Assembly: GCF_900302455.1 (NCBI RefSeq) | Contig: NZ_ONZG01000008.1 | Coordinates: 62,001-126,000, forward strand | Direction of reading: 5' to 3' | Source: Falsiruegeria mediterranea M17 | Lineage (GTDB): Bacteria > Pseudomonadota > Alphaproteobacteria > Rhodobacterales > Rhodobacteraceae | DNA length: 64,000 nt | In this document: positions 43,756 through 52,900 of the stretch, in pieces | Layout of the letters: each line of letters begins with the position of its first letter | How positions within the stretch are numbered: position 1 is the stretch's first letter | Made by a program: the position numbers and the translations under genes | Notes under the pieces: model-generated | What the model was told of the DNA's origin: nothing | Seen by the model: only the letters and a program-made list of their open reading frames with translations | Databases searched by the model: none

Positions 43756-45309
43756 ATGAAGCATATGACACGCCTTTTAGGCGCTGTGTCCCTTGCCGTC
43801 ACCAGTCTGGCGGCTCCAGTATTTGCGGATGGCGGAACGCTTGTGATCGCCTCGACACAGGTGCCGCGTCACCTGAACGGTGCGGTGCAATCGGGGATCG
43901 CGACGGCCGTCCCGTCCACTCAGATCTTTGCGTCGCCCCTGCGGTACGACGAAAACTGGGAACCGCAGCCGTATCTGGCCGAAAGCTGGGAAGTCAGCGA
44001 AGATGGACTGTCGGTGACGCTGAACCTTGTCCAGAACGCCACCTTCCACGATGGCAAACCGGTCACATCCGAGGATGTCGCATTCTCGATCATGACGACC
44101 AAGGAAAACCACCCCTTCAAGTCGATGTTTGCCCCGGTTGATACGATCGAGACACCGGATGCGCACACGGCGGTCATCAAGCTGAGCCAGCCGCACCCTG
44201 CGCTGTTGCTCGCTCTGTCGCCTGCGTTGGCGCCAGTTTTGCCCAAGCACGTGTTTGGTGACGGCCAAGATGCGAAATCGCATCCTGCAAACTCGGCGCC
44301 CGTCGGGTCCGGCCCCTTTATGTTGGAAGAGTTCACACCGGGCGAAGCCGTGGTGATGAAGAAGAACCCGAATTTCTTCATTGATGGCCGCCCCAAGCTG
44401 GACGAAATCATCATCCGCATCATCAAGGACCCGTCGGCCCTGTTGATCGCGATGGAGAACGGTGAGGCGGACATGTATCCGTTCATGGCCGGCAGTCAGG
44501 AAATCAAACGCCTTGAAAAGGCCGAGCATCTGGGTGTCACCACGGATGGCTACGCTGCTGTTGGTCCAATCAACTGGCTGGCTTTCAACACCGCGTCCGA
44601 AAAGCTGAGCGATGTGCGTGTGCGCCAGGCGATTGCCTATGCTGTAGATCGCGAGTTCATCACCAAGGCGCTACATCGCGGTGTGTCTGCCCCGCAGCGT
44701 GGCCCGATCATCGAAAGCTCGCCTTTCTTTGACGAGAGTATCCCGTCTTATGACGTCGATCTGGACAAGGCCAAGGCCTTGATGGCCGAGGCAGGTTTTG
44801 CTGATGGCATGGATCTGACCATCGACTATATTCCCGGTCCCAAGGAACAGCAGCAATCCCTTGCGGAATACATGAAGTCGCAACTGAAAAAGATCGGCAT
44901 CAACGTGACCGTGCGTGCGGCCCCGGATTTCCCAACTTGGGCGGGCCGTGTCGGTGGGCATGACTTTGAACTGTCCATGGACGTGGTGTTCAACTGGGGT
45001 GACCCGGTGATCGGTGTACACCGCACCTATCTGTCGTCCAACATCCGTCAGGGCGTGATCTGGTCGAACACCCAGCAGTACGCCAACGAAAAGGTCGACG
45101 AGATCCTGAACGCCGCAGCGGTCGAGGCCGATCCGGCCAAACGCAAGGCGCTGTATGCCGAGTTCCAGCAGATGGTGGCGGCTGATCTGCCGATCTACTG
45201 GATCAATGCGCTGCCGTATCACACGGCCTACGACAAGAAGCTTCAGAACGTGCCGACAGGCATCTGGGGAACCATGCATCCGATGGATCAGGTCAGCTGG
45301 TCCGAGTGA
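43756..45309 (+). CDS. Family 5 solute-binding protein (dipeptide/amide type)
   Basis: A 517-residue periplasmic binding protein for peptides, opines or related compounds. Residues 1-24 form a signal peptide ending Ala-Asp; the family motif ATFHDGKPVTSEDVAFS is at about 95-111, and YDVDLDKAKALMAEAGF appears further on. GGGAGGAG precedes the ATG. It is the first gene of a complete five-gene ABC operon with the permeases at 45370 and 46344 and the ATPases at 47216 and 48187. Confidence 0.93.
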   Translation: MKHMTRLLGAVSLAVTSLAAPVFADGGTLVIASTQVPRHLNGAVQSGIATAVPSTQIFASPLRYDENWEPQPYLAESWEVSEDGLSVTLNLVQNATFHDGKPVTSEDVAFSIMTTKENHPFKSMFAPVDTIETPDAHTAVIKLSQPHPALLLALSPALAPVLPKHVFGDGQDAKSHPANSAPVGSGPFMLEEFTPGEAVVMKKNPNFFIDGRPKLDEIIIRIIKDPSALLIAMENGEADMYPFMAGSQEIKRLEKAEHLGVTTDGYAAVGPINWLAFNTASEKLSDVRVRQAIAYAVDREFITKALHRGVSAPQRGPIIESSPFFDESIPSYDVDLDKAKALMAEAGFADGMDLTIDYIPGPKEQQQSLAEYMKSQLKKIGINVTVRAAPDFPTWAGRVGGHDFELSMDVVFNWGDPVIGVHRTYLSSNIRQGVIWSNTQQYANEKVDEILNAAAVEADPAKRKALYAEFQQMVAADLPIYWINALPYHTAYDKKLQNVPTGIWGTMHPMDQVSWSE

Positions 45310-45369
45310 TCCTCTAACCCATCAATCCAGGGCAGCTGAGCTGCTGCCCTGGTTGTTGAGAGGCAAATT

Positions 45370-46344
45370 ATGAACACGTCATACATATTGCGGCGCCTGT
45401 TTTACGGCCTGCTGCTGATGCTGGGTGTGGTGGTGCTGAACTTCCTCCTCATTCGGCTGGCCCCCGGCGACCCTGCGGTTGTGATCGCGGGCGAAATGGG
45501 CGGCGCGACCGAAGAGATGCTGGAAAGCATCCGCGAGGAATACGGGCTCAACAAGCCGGTCCTGACCCAGCTGGGGATCTACATTGCCAATGTGGCGCAG
45601 TTTGATCTGGGCGAGAGCTTTTTCTTCAACCAACCGGTCACGACACTGATCGGGCACCGGATCGGGCCGACCATCCTGTTGGTGATCACCGCGCAGCTGT
45701 TGTCGATTGTCCTGGGTGTTTTCCTGGGCGTGATTGCGGCGCGCAAACCCAACGGACCGATGAGCGCCTTTGTCTCGGTCTTTGCCACCATCGGCTATGC
45801 GGTGCCGGTGTTCTGGACCGGGATCATGCTGATCATCCTCTTTGCCAGCGTCGTGCCGATCTTTCCTGTCGAGGGGATGCAATCGGTCAAGCTGCGCGAT
45901 GCGGGGTTCTTTGTGAAGGCCTTGGACGTGTTGCATCACCTGATCCTGCCAGCCTTTACCTTGGCGATCATCTATCTGGCCCAATACGCGCGCCTCTCGC
46001 GGGCTTCGATGCTCGAAGTTCTGGGCTCTGACTATATCCGCACCGCACGGGCCAAGGGCGCGTCCGAGGGGTCGGTTCTGTTCAAACACGCCCTGCGCAA
46101 CGCGGCGCTGCCGATCCTGACGGTTGCGGGGCTGCAGTTCGGCAACCTGATTTCCGGCGCGCTGCTGGTCGAGACGGTGTTCAACTGGCCCGGCATGGGG
46201 AGGCTGGCCTTCGACAGCATTCTGCGACGTGACTATCCGACCATCATGGGGGTTCTGTTCTTTGCCTCCTTCATGGTCGTGGTCGCCAATATTCTGACGG
46301 ATCTGAGCTATCGCCTTGCTGATCCAAGATTGAGGGGGCGGTGA
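45370..46344 (+). CDS. Dipeptide-type ABC permease (DppB-like)
   Basis: A 324-residue permease with an N-terminal membrane segment (about 10-30), the LAPGDPA motif, five further membrane segments and the EAA loop (RTARAKGASEGSVLFKHAL, about 226-244). It is the first of two permeases; its TGA overlaps the ATG of the next by one base (TGATG). Confidence 0.94.
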   Translation: MNTSYILRRLFYGLLLMLGVVVLNFLLIRLAPGDPAVVIAGEMGGATEEMLESIREEYGLNKPVLTQLGIYIANVAQFDLGESFFFNQPVTTLIGHRIGPTILLVITAQLLSIVLGVFLGVIAARKPNGPMSAFVSVFATIGYAVPVFWTGIMLIILFASVVPIFPVEGMQSVKLRDAGFFVKALDVLHHLILPAFTLAIIYLAQYARLSRASMLEVLGSDYIRTARAKGASEGSVLFKHALRNAALPILTVAGLQFGNLISGALLVETVFNWPGMGRLAFDSILRRDYPTIMGVLFFASFMVVVANILTDLSYRLADPRLRGR

Positions 46345-47219
46345 TGTCTGATCAATCCGTAACCGAGTTCAAGGCCGAAAGCCCCGCGCTTGAAGCGTGG
46401 CGGATGTTCCGGCGCAACATTCCTGCGGTCATCGGGGTCATCATGCTGATGGTAATCGTCGGCGCGACGCTCTACGGCACATTCCTGTACGGAGGTGACC
46501 CGTTCGAGATCGTCTGGGCCCCGCATGAGCCGCCCGGCGTCACACCCGAGTTTCCCCTGGGCACCGACTATCTGGGCCGCAATATCGTGGCGGGCATGCT
46601 GACCGGGGGTGGCCCAACGCTGGCTGTGGGGTTGGCTGCGGCTGCGCTGACCATGGTGATCGGCATCTCTCTGGGTGCTTTGGCAGGGTATTACGGCGGC
46701 TGGGTCGACAACCTGTTGATGCGCATCACCGAGTTCTTTCAGGTGCTGCCCGCGCTTTTGTTTGCCATGGTGCTGGTGACGCTGTTGTCACCGTCGCTCT
46801 GGACCATTGCGCTGGCCATCGGCGTTGTCAGCTGGCCCCAGACCGCGCGTCTGACACGGGCCGAGTTCCTGAAAATCAAGGAGCTGGAGTATGTCACCGC
46901 TGCCCGCGCCATTGGTGCGCGCAACAAGCGGATCATCTGGAAAGTGATCCTACCAAACGCAGCGCCGCCGCTGATCGTATCGGCGACGCTGACCATTGGG
47001 GTCGCCATCCTGTTCGAGGCGGGCCTGTCCTTCCTGGGCCTGGGCGATCCCAATGTGATGAGCTGGGGCCTGATGATCGGGGCCAACCGCGAATACATTC
47101 TGGACGCCTGGTGGCCAGTGACCTTCCCAGGGCTTGCGATCTTCTTCACCGTTTTCGCGGTCAGTCTGATCGGCGATGGTCTGAACGATGCCTTTAATCC
47201 GAAGTTGAGGGAAAGATGA
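46344..47219 (+). CDS. Dipeptide-type ABC permease (DppC-like)
   Basis: A 291-residue permease with the N-terminal OppC-like region (AWRMFRRNIPAVIGV), six membrane segments and an EAA loop (TAARAIGARNKRIIWKVILP, about 191-210). ATG at 46344 is used rather than the GTG one codon upstream. It forms a heterodimer with the DppB-like permease and overlaps the next ATPase gene by four bases. Confidence 0.94.
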   Translation: MSDQSVTEFKAESPALEAWRMFRRNIPAVIGVIMLMVIVGATLYGTFLYGGDPFEIVWAPHEPPGVTPEFPLGTDYLGRNIVAGMLTGGGPTLAVGLAAAALTMVIGISLGALAGYYGGWVDNLLMRITEFFQVLPALLFAMVLVTLLSPSLWTIALAIGVVSWPQTARLTRAEFLKIKELEYVTAARAIGARNKRIIWKVILPNAAPPLIVSATLTIGVAILFEAGLSFLGLGDPNVMSWGLMIGANREYILDAWWPVTFPGLAIFFTVFAVSLIGDGLNDAFNPKLRER

Positions 47220-48190
47220 GCGCGCTACTTGAAATCGAAGACCTGCGCGTGACCTTTCGGACGCGCTATGGCGAGGTGACGGCACTGGATTCCGTGTCGA
47301 TGCATGTGAACGAGGGTGAGACGCTTGGCGTTGTCGGCGAATCCGGCTGCGGCAAATCGATCACGGCGCTGTCGGTGATGGGGCTGATCCCATCACCGCC
47401 GGGCAAGATCGCGGGTGGTTCGATCCGCCTGAACGGAGAGGAACTGACCACTGCAAGCCCGGCGCGCCTGCGGGCGATGCGGGGACCGGATGCGGCGATG
47501 ATCTTTCAAGAGCCGATGACCTCGCTCAATCCGGTGTTCACCGTTGGCGACCAGATCGCCGAGGCGATCATGCTGCATCAAAAAGTCGACAAGGCGCAGG
47601 CATTGAAAGACGCAGTTGCCTTGCTGGACCGGGTTGGAATCCCCAGCCCCGAAACACGGGCTAAGGATTATCCGCACCAATTGTCGGGCGGGATGCGTCA
47701 GCGGGTGATGATTGCCATGGCGGTCAGCTGCCGTCCCAAGGTTCTGATCGCGGATGAGCCGACCACGGCTCTGGACGTGACGGTGCAGGCGCAGATCTTT
47801 GACCTGCTGAACGAGATCCAACGCGACTTTGGCGTGGCCATCATCCTGATCACCCACGACATGGGCGCCATCAGCGAGATGGCCGACCGGGTTGCGGTGA
47901 TGTACGCGGGCCGGGTGATCGAGGACGCTAGCGCAGATGATGTGCTGGACTACCCGCAGCACCCTTATGCCCGTGGCCTTATCGACTGTATCCCCGCGTT
48001 GGGGCGGGATGATCACCGCCTGGCTGAAATCCCCGGCGTGGTGCCGCCGCTGCATCTGTTGGGGCAGGGGTGTGCCTTTGCTGACCGCTGCGCGTTCAAA
48101 CAGGACCGCTGCACCCGTGAAAAACCCCTGCTGGGCAGTCACGGGCACCACCCGGTCGCCTGCCACGGGATCGAGGAGGCGCGGCTATGA
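47216..48190 (+). CDS. Dipeptide-type ABC ATPase (DppD-like)
   Basis: A 324-residue ATPase with Walker A GESGCGKS at about 40-47, signature LSGGMRQR, Walker B VLIADEPTTALDV and the C-terminal oligopeptide-transporter domain with a Cys-rich motif (GCAFADRCAFKQDRC), which in relatives binds an iron-sulfur cluster. It overlaps its neighbours by four bases on each side. Confidence 0.94.
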   Translation: MSALLEIEDLRVTFRTRYGEVTALDSVSMHVNEGETLGVVGESGCGKSITALSVMGLIPSPPGKIAGGSIRLNGEELTTASPARLRAMRGPDAAMIFQEPMTSLNPVFTVGDQIAEAIMLHQKVDKAQALKDAVALLDRVGIPSPETRAKDYPHQLSGGMRQRVMIAMAVSCRPKVLIADEPTTALDVTVQAQIFDLLNEIQRDFGVAIILITHDMGAISEMADRVAVMYAGRVIEDASADDVLDYPQHPYARGLIDCIPALGRDDHRLAEIPGVVPPLHLLGQGCAFADRCAFKQDRCTREKPLLGSHGHHPVACHGIEEARL

Positions 48191-49173
48191 GTGTTTTGAT
48201 GGATGTGCGCGACCTGACCGTGCGCTTTGCTCTGCCGAAACCTTCGTTCTTTGCCGAACGCCCGCATCTTGAAGCCGTTCGTCAGGTGTCGTTCCAGCTT
48301 GAGGCGGGAAAGGCTCTTGGCATCGTGGGCGAAAGCGGTTCGGGCAAGACCACAACAGCGATGGCCGCAATCCGGCTGACCAAGGCGGCAGGCGGGCAGG
48401 TGCTGTTCGAGGGTGATGATCTGCTGGAACTGGATGACGAAGCCATGCGTCAGCGTCGCCGCGACGTGCAGCTGATCTTTCAGGATCCCTATTCCTCGCT
48501 CAATCCGAGGGCGCGAGTGGTGGACATCGTGCGCGAACCGATGGACCTGATGGAGATCGGCACGCCCGAAGAACGTCATGCCAAGGTCGAAGAGCTGTTT
48601 GCCCTGGTGGGGTTGCGGCCCGACCAGCTGAACCTCTTTCCGCATCAGTTCTCGGGCGGGCAGCGGCAACGTATCTCGATTGCACGGGCGCTGACCACCA
48701 ATCCCAAACTGCTGGTCTGTGACGAGCCGGTGAGTGCGCTGGACGTCGCCATTCAGGCGCAGATCCTGAACCTGTTGGCCGAGCTGAAAGAGAAGCTTGG
48801 GCTAAGCTACCTGTTCATCAGCCACGACCTGGGCGTGGTGCGCCATGTCTGCGATGAGGTGGCGGTGATGTATCTGGGCAAGATTGTGGAAAGCGGGCCG
48901 ACCTCGGCTCTGTTCGAGGCGCCCCAGCATCCCTACACGCAGGCGCTTTTGTCGGCCGCACCGTCGCTGGCGCGGCGCAAATCCAAGGGCTACGTGCGCC
49001 CGCTCAAGGTTTCGGGCGATCCACCCAGTCCGATCAACCCGCCGCCGGGCTGCGCCTTTGCTGAACGCTGCCCCCGTGCACAGGACGTTTGCCGGAAAAC
49101 CCCGCCAGACCTTGTGCCAGGCGCCGGAACGGCAGTTGCATGCCACTATCCCGGGCCTGCTGACACGATATAG
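48187..49173 (+). CDS. Dipeptide-type ABC ATPase (DppF-like)
   Basis: A 328-residue ATPase with Walker A GESGSGKTT at about 53-61, signature FSGGQRQR, Walker B LLVCDEPVSALDV and the same C-terminal Cys-rich motif (GCAFAERCPRAQDVC). It ends the operon; an intrinsic terminator follows 14 bases after the stop. Confidence 0.94.
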   Translation: MSVLMDVRDLTVRFALPKPSFFAERPHLEAVRQVSFQLEAGKALGIVGESGSGKTTTAMAAIRLTKAAGGQVLFEGDDLLELDDEAMRQRRRDVQLIFQDPYSSLNPRARVVDIVREPMDLMEIGTPEERHAKVEELFALVGLRPDQLNLFPHQFSGGQRQRISIARALTTNPKLLVCDEPVSALDVAIQAQILNLLAELKEKLGLSYLFISHDLGVVRHVCDEVAVMYLGKIVESGPTSALFEAPQHPYTQALLSAAPSLARRKSKGYVRPLKVSGDPPSPINPPPGCAFAERCPRAQDVCRKTPPDLVPGAGTAVACHYPGPADTI

Positions 49174-49186
49174 GCAAACGATACAT

Positions 49187-49213
49187 AAACGGTCCCTTAG
49201 GGGGCCGTTTTGC
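49187..49213 (+). terminator. Intrinsic terminator of the dipeptide-type ABC operon
   Basis: AAACGG and CCGTTT pair with inner CC/GG pairs around a TTAG-containing loop (49187-49210), followed by TTTTGCG. Confidence 0.75.
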
Positions 49214-49574
49214 GTACGAATCCCCCTTGTCTAACTTCCGACCTATTTGAGTTTGATTCGAGTGATTTCGTGGCGAATTGTTCGCCGTTTTGCAAAAATC
49301 AGCCTATGATCCGGGGAATTGGTTCCACTATTAAGGTTAACTTGGGCAAAAAGATGGCACAGTTGGGCGCTTGTCCTGTGGGTTGTGCCTGTCACCTGAC
49401 TGTTTTCGTTAAGGAAACAAAAAACGGGCAATCGCGCCTGTGCGTTCGGTTCAACGCTGTTTGGCCCCCTCAGGTGGTCTGTTTGGCAAAATTGGGTTGG
49501 CTCATCGGAAACAATCATCAACCCAGGGTAGAAATTCAGCCAGCGTTACGTATGGTTAACGATGGTTCTGCCCA

Positions 49575-49602
49575 GGAAACCTGCTGTTTCTAAAATTTTT
49601 TT
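49575..49602 (+). terminator. Orphan terminator in the RTX upstream region
   Basis: GGAAAC (49575-49580) and GTTTCT (49586-49591) form a 6-bp stem with a wobble, followed by TAAAATTTTTTT. It lies 360 bases beyond the ABC-operon terminator, so it may end an unannotated transcript in 49214-49574, where I see no convincing gene. Confidence 0.4.
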
Positions 49603-49606
49603 CACT

Positions 49607-49634
49607 TTGACCGCTTTCTGGCGTCCGGTATTCA
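49607..49634 (+). promoter_or_regulatory. Candidate RTX promoter and long leader
   Basis: TTGACC (49607-49612) and TATTCA (49629-49634) with a 16-base spacer give a leader of about 300 bases before the RTX start at 49946. A second weak -10-like TAATAT is at 49687-49692. The gene-free stretch 49174-49945 holds, in order, the ABC terminator, the orphan terminator, this promoter and one leader hairpin. Confidence 0.35.
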
Positions 49635-49791
49635 TGAGTTAGCCCAACTGGGGGGCGATGTCTGTAGGTCACGGGGGCGACCGCACTAATATTGCATCTG
49701 ACCGGATGCGAGGGGATGTGTGTTCGCGCAGCGGCTGCCACGCTGTATGTGACGGTAACGCACCGTGATTGCCTGTAAGGGCGGTCGCGTG

Positions 49792-49811
49792 CCTGTCTGT
49801 TCAAAGACAGG
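49792..49811 (+). other. Hairpin in the RTX leader
   Basis: CCTGTCT-GTTCAA-AGACAGG is a perfect 7-bp stem followed by GGTCTCTCTCTC. It lies about 135 bases upstream of the RTX start and may tune the mRNA. Confidence 0.45.
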
Positions 49812-49945
49812 GGTCTCTCTCTCTATTTGGTCATGGTGCTGTTGGTGCAGTCGCCTGTGAACGCTTCGGTCATCGGCCTTTGGTTCACTTGGAGGTTTCC
49901 GCAGGTAAGCGGTTTGGTGTCGTGAGCACCGCAAAGGAGAATGTG

Positions 49946-52900
49946 ATGGCAACGAATTTTGACAATCCGTATCTGGCCAACGTAATCGGTCTGTGGGACT
50001 TTCGCCCGACTGCTGAAACCAACGACACCGGCTTGGGGGACGGTATCGCACAGGACGGCACACCGGTCGGGGATCCGGACTTCACAGCCGGTTGGATGTT
50101 CACCAACGACTCCGACACTCAGCGGTTTGATGTAGATGATGGCGACGATGCTCCGTTCGATTTGAACAAGGGTACAATCATCACCGAATTCCGCAGCTTT
50201 GACACCACCGATGCCGGATCGGAAACCGTGGTCAGCCGCGGCGTCGAAGATTCAAACGAAGAGAGCGACGGAGGCGAAGGCACACAGACCGACAGCGGTT
50301 TCTTTGAAGTGCGCGTCACGGAAGACGGGGCTGTCGAGGTCTATCATCGCTCCGGGGGCACTGAATCCCTGTTGAGCTCCTCGGACGGTTTTGTTGGCGG
50401 CGGCGATGTCATCAAAGTGTCCTACTCCTGGTCGGAAGACGGCGTGGCGGTTCAGGTCGAAAACCTTACTCAAGGCACATCCGAGACGATCACCGGCGAC
50501 ACCCCGGGTCTGACGCTCGATGTGACCACTGGTGAGGAACAGTCCTTTACCATCGGTGCGCGCGAGACTGTCGAGGACAGCTTTGATCAGCATTTCTACG
50601 GCGGCATCGACTATGTGGCGGTTCTGGATGAACCGGTCATTGGCGGTGTTGACGGCAACGGCATTGTCGAAGGCACCAATGGTGACGACATCATCGACGC
50701 CGACTATAACGGTGACCCGGATGGCGATGTTGTGGACGGCGGCGATGCGCCGGCCCCCTTTGACAACCCGAACGAAGACGTCATCAACGGCGGTCCGGGC
50801 AATGATAGTATCGACGCGGGCGAAGGCGATGACACCGTCTATGCCGGTGCAGGCGATGATACGGTCAACGGTGAAGAAGGCGACGACCTGCTGATCGGTG
50901 ATGGCGATGCGCCCGGTCTGACAGGACCGGCGACACGCGAAACATTCGAATGGCACCTGGCACCCGACCCGGATGACGGCGGCCAGGTCGATGACGGCGA
51001 CGATTTGAGCGGTGGTTTCACCCAGAACACCGGCTCTGTCGATGTCACGTTCTCGGTCACACAGTCATCCACCGGCGTCGACACCGAGTTCCAGACCCAG
51101 GAACAGTTTGTCGGCAATATCGACACCAACGGTCCTGATGCCTCTGATACCAGCGCGATGGAATCCGAGCTGAATGGTCAAGCCAACACGGCGAGCTACG
51201 AGCTCGATTTCTCGGAAGACGTTCAAAACGTCTCGTTCCGGATCAACGACATCGACGGTGACGGCCAGGTGCAGGTCATGGCCTATGGCCCTGACGGCAG
51301 CCAGATCCCGGTCGTTGTTTCGGGTGGCCTGGGTGTGGCTATCACGGACGAGGACAGCGTCGCGGGCGGTGACACGGCAACCGGCGACGGTGGCTATGCC
51401 AACCCCGACAATTCGAACTACTCGGTTCTGGTGACCATTCCGGGTCCGGTTTCGCGATTGACAGTCAGCCACAGCCAGGACGGCCCGAATCCCTCTGAGA
51501 TCGACGTGACGGATGTCTATTTTGACGTTCCGCTCGATGATGGCTCGGGTGGCGGCGGCGGTCCTGTGGACGACGGCGACGACAGCCTGACCGGCGGCGA
51601 AGGTGACGACACTCTGATCGGACAAGGCGGCGACGACACTCTGACTGGTGGTGACGGCAACGACAGCGTTGACGGCGGTGACGGCGATGACGAGATCGAC
51701 ACAGGTGGCGGCGATGCCGCTAACCTGCCAGATCGCGGTTTCCCATCCTATCAGGGTCTTCCTGAAGTTCCGGCAGATCCTGACGTCTTCAACGACCGTG
51801 ACACCGTCGATGGCGGTGACGGCAACGATGACATCTCGACCGGTGACGACAACGACCTCATCATGGGTGGTGCCGGATCTGATACGATCGACGGTGGCCT
51901 TGACGACGACACCATCTCGGGTGGTGCGGACGATGACCTGATCATTGGTAGCGAAGGCTCGGATGAAATCACCGGCGACGGTGGCAACGACACAATCTAT
52001 GGCGGTCTGGATCCGGTCTTCCCTGATTTGCTGAACATCACGGACGACGGCTCTGACGGACGTGACCCGGATCCCGAAGTCACCAACGGCATGGACACGC
52101 TGTCGGGTGGCGAAGGCAATGACTTGATCATGGGTCAGGACGACGACGACGTCCTGATGGGAGACGAAGGCGACGATACGCTGGATGGCGGCATCGACGA
52201 AGACAGCATCATGGGTGGCGTCGGCAACGACGAGATCATTGGTGGTCACGGCGATGACACGCTGAGCGGCGGCGATGACCGCGACACTTTCCTGGGTGGC
52301 GAAGGTTTTGACCAGATCGACGGTGGTTCGGGTGGCGATGACTTTGACACACTCGACCTGCGCGGTCTGGGACCGGTCGGCATTGTCTACAGCTCCGAAG
52401 ACCGTGAGGACGGTGTGGCCGTCGTTGGCGCGACAGGTGACGTGCTGGTCTTTGAAGAGATCGAAAACATCCTGATTGATGAGCCTCTGAACCCCGATGG
52501 GATCGTCGAAGGCACGTTTGGCGACGATGCCATCGACGTCAACTACGATGGCGATCCCAATGGTGATTTTGTCGACAACGACGACGCACTGCTGCCCGGT
52601 CAGGTCGGTGATCAGGACATCATTGTCGGCAAGACCGGTGATGACACCATCGATGCAGGTGCAGACAGCGACTATGTCTTTGCAGGTGACGGTGCCGACG
52701 CAGTCAGCGGCGACGGTGGCAACGACACCATCCTTGGTCAGGACGGCGACGACCTGCTCGAAGGCGACGCCGGCGATGACGTGGTCCAAGGCGGACGTGG
52801 CAACGACACGCTGGATGCGGGCCGTGGTAACGACACGATGCGTGGCGGCGAAGGCGACGACAACCTGACCGGCAATCCGGGCGACGATCTGCTTTATGGC

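Noticed and set aside
49210-49593. A 127-codon plus-strand frame before the RTX gene
   Set aside because: It overlaps the ABC terminator, lacks a ribosome site and has unusual Cys-rich composition without any similarity I recognise.
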